Positions 22,343 through 23,210 of a DNA stretch of 23,210 bases are shown one piece after another. The position numbers and the translations under genes were made by a program. Numbering within the stretch: position 1 is the first letter of the stretch; every line of letters begins with the position of its first letter. The stretch comes from JBDRMV01 sp043811795 (GTDB lineage: Bacteria > CG03): assembly GCA_043811795.1 (NCBI GenBank), contig JBDRMV010000053.1:1-23210 (forward strand), given 5' to 3'. Under the pieces are notes generated by a model. The model was not told where the DNA came from, searched no databases, and worked only from the letters and a program-made list of their open reading frames with translations.

Positions 22343-22681
22343 CTAACTATCGGTTTCCCCGTCTTCGGCGTATTTGTCGCACACGCTTCTTTCCCATAAT
22401 TTTACACCCGCCTTATAAGCTCCGCGAGCCAGGGCATGTGCGGCAGTGGGAGATGTAATCAAAATAAAAATCATACACAACAGAGCCTTTATCCCCAGAG
22501 GAGAAAAGCCGGTTTTTAAAAAAACGCCCAAAAGAATCATGCAGGTTCCGAGAGTCACGCATTTGGTTGCAGCCTGAAGACGGTTATACACATCCGGCAG
22601 ACGTATAAGACCAATACAACCGGCTAAATCAAACAAAATCCCGATAGAAATAATAATGTATGCAATTATCTCACTCATCAA
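22343..22681 (-). CDS. mrpG: Mrp-type Na+/H+ antiporter subunit G (MnhG/MbhC-like)
   Basis: A 112-residue membrane protein with three predicted helices (about 5-23, 38-56, 62-80). The family signatures GCIGLIRLPDVYNRLQAATKCVTLG (about 21-45) and ITSPTAAHALARGAY (about 75-89) are clear. In the Mrp complex, and in Mrp-related hydrogenases (Mbh) where it is called MbhC, it belongs to the sodium-translocating module. It overlaps mrpF by 11 bases, so it is coupled to it. Confidence 0.93.
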   Translation of the reverse strand: MMSEIIAYIIISIGILFDLAGCIGLIRLPDVYNRLQAATKCVTLGTCMILLGVFLKTGFSPLGIKALLCMIFILITSPTAAHALARGAYKAGVKLWERSVCDKYAEDGETDS

Positions 22682-22928
22682 AACCTTTTCCTTCTAAGTG
22701 TTTTGCAAGAGCAATTGTTCCTATAAAAGAAAGCAAACTCCATGCAATGGCAATATTCATATAAAAATCCTTATCAGTCATAATGGAAATTATGGCGCAG
22801 AACCCTACAACCACTATCCCTAAAATGTCAATTCCCACTGCCCTGTCGGGCGGAGTGGGACCCCTGCCAATCCGCAAAAGGCACAGGAAACAGCACAAAA
22901 CTAAAACTGTAAAAAATATTCCAATCAT
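22671..22928 (-). CDS. mrpF: Mrp-type Na+/H+ antiporter subunit F (MnhF/MbhB-like)
   Basis: An 85-residue protein with three membrane helices. RIGRGPTPPDRAVGIDILGI (about 21-40) is the family hallmark, and MNIAIAWSLLSFIGTIALAKHLEG (about 56-79) forms the last helix and cytosolic end. It lies directly between mrpE and mrpG in the canonical E-F-G order, with its ATG next to the mrpE stop. Part of the cation-translocating module of an Mrp antiporter or Mrp-related hydrogenase. Confidence 0.93.
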   Translation of the reverse strand: MIGIFFTVLVLCCFLCLLRIGRGPTPPDRAVGIDILGIVVVGFCAIISIMTDKDFYMNIAIAWSLLSFIGTIALAKHLEGKGFDE

Positions 22929-23210
22929 TTACTCAAAAACCTTTTCCAGAATTCTCTCAAACTTTTCCACAATTTTTCTGCCGGCTTCTTCCACGTCCTG
23001 CGATTTTACATTAATCCAGTGAATATACAGGTATTCGCCGCAAATATCAACCGTCAGGGTTCCGGGAGTCAGGGTTATGGAATTGCAAAGAGCAGCTCTT
23101 CCTGACTTTGATTTCAGGCGTGTTTTGACTTTTACAATTCCCGGGTTTATCGGCATCAGGGGGTGCAGAACCCTGTACATCACATCAAAGTTCGCGAGTA
23201 TCATATGATA
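22929..23210 (-). CDS. mrpE: Mrp-type Na+/H+ antiporter subunit E (MnhE/MbhA-like), C-terminal part
   Basis: The reading frame is open to the window edge (94 codons visible, including YH before the first in-window methionine), so the N-terminal membrane helices lie outside. ANFDVMYRVLHPLMPINPGIVKVKTRLKS and NSITLTPGTLTVDICGEYLYIHWI are the diagnostic MrpE segments, followed by the helical tail. Full-length members are about 150-170 residues. Its stop abuts the mrpF start. With hycI- and hypA-type genes downstream, a hydrogenase-linked Mrp module is likely, with the catalytic subunits outside the window. Confidence 0.9.
   Translation of the reverse strand, partial: YHMILANFDVMYRVLHPLMPINPGIVKVKTRLKSKSGRAALCNSITLTPGTLTVDICGEYLYIHWINVKSQDVEEAGRKIVEKFERILEKVFE

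Overview
The window looks like a stretch of chromosome from an uncultivated Gram-negative anaerobe. The outer-membrane-type barrel protein supports Gram-negative, and the hydrogenase/Mrp genes support anaerobic. The gene order tyrA-aroA-cmk-plsC-ispH-rpsA resembles candidate phyla such as Omnitrophota or Elusimicrobiota. That placement is a guess from gene order; no marker in the window fixes the taxon.

Layout. (1) Positions 1-3504, minus strand: surface-sugar genes. A cut-off sugar O-methyltransferase sits downstream of a three-gene set (Gfo/Idh oxidoreductase, hexapeptide acyltransferase, DegT/StrS aminotransferase) of the kind that makes a 3-acylamino nucleotide sugar. (2) 3505-3623: a compact divergent promoter. 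(3) 3624-8379, plus strand: NodU/CmcH carbamoyltransferase, zinc-ribbon methyltransferase, SxtJ-like membrane protein (apparent ATT start), SGNH hydrolase and a 52-residue DUF5989 protein. This is a recurring but poorly understood carbamoyl/glycan modification module. (4) 8662-18645, plus strand: a tightly packed operon tyrA-aroA-cmk-plsC-ispH-rpsA, followed by a 955-residue exported HExxH protease/propeller/barrel protein and a FAD amine-oxidase-like protein. (5) 18760-19604, minus strand: a PIN toxin with a ribbon-helix-helix antitoxin. (6) 19928-23210, minus strand: the end of a membrane-bound hydrogenase/Mrp antiporter operon, read as mrpE (cut), mrpF, mrpG, CBS protein, two-[4Fe-4S] subunit, HycI-type maturation protease, hypA and a flavin-reductase-like protein.

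The most unusual content is a family of four short non-coding palindromic elements (7927-8177, 8425-8624, 18764-18907, 19637-19845). Terminal inverted repeats enclose nested palindromes built from GGGTCAC-TCTATTTT and GGGGTCAG-TCTATTTTTG motifs. Two copies have perfect 8-bp target-site duplications. The inner modules are flipped relative to the ends in different copies, including one exact 54-bp inversion. Two copies have inserted at the 3' ends of genes and now encode the last 31 residues of the SGNH hydrolase and the last 48 of the PIN toxin. One pair brackets the DUF5989 gene and the other brackets the toxin-antitoxin pair.
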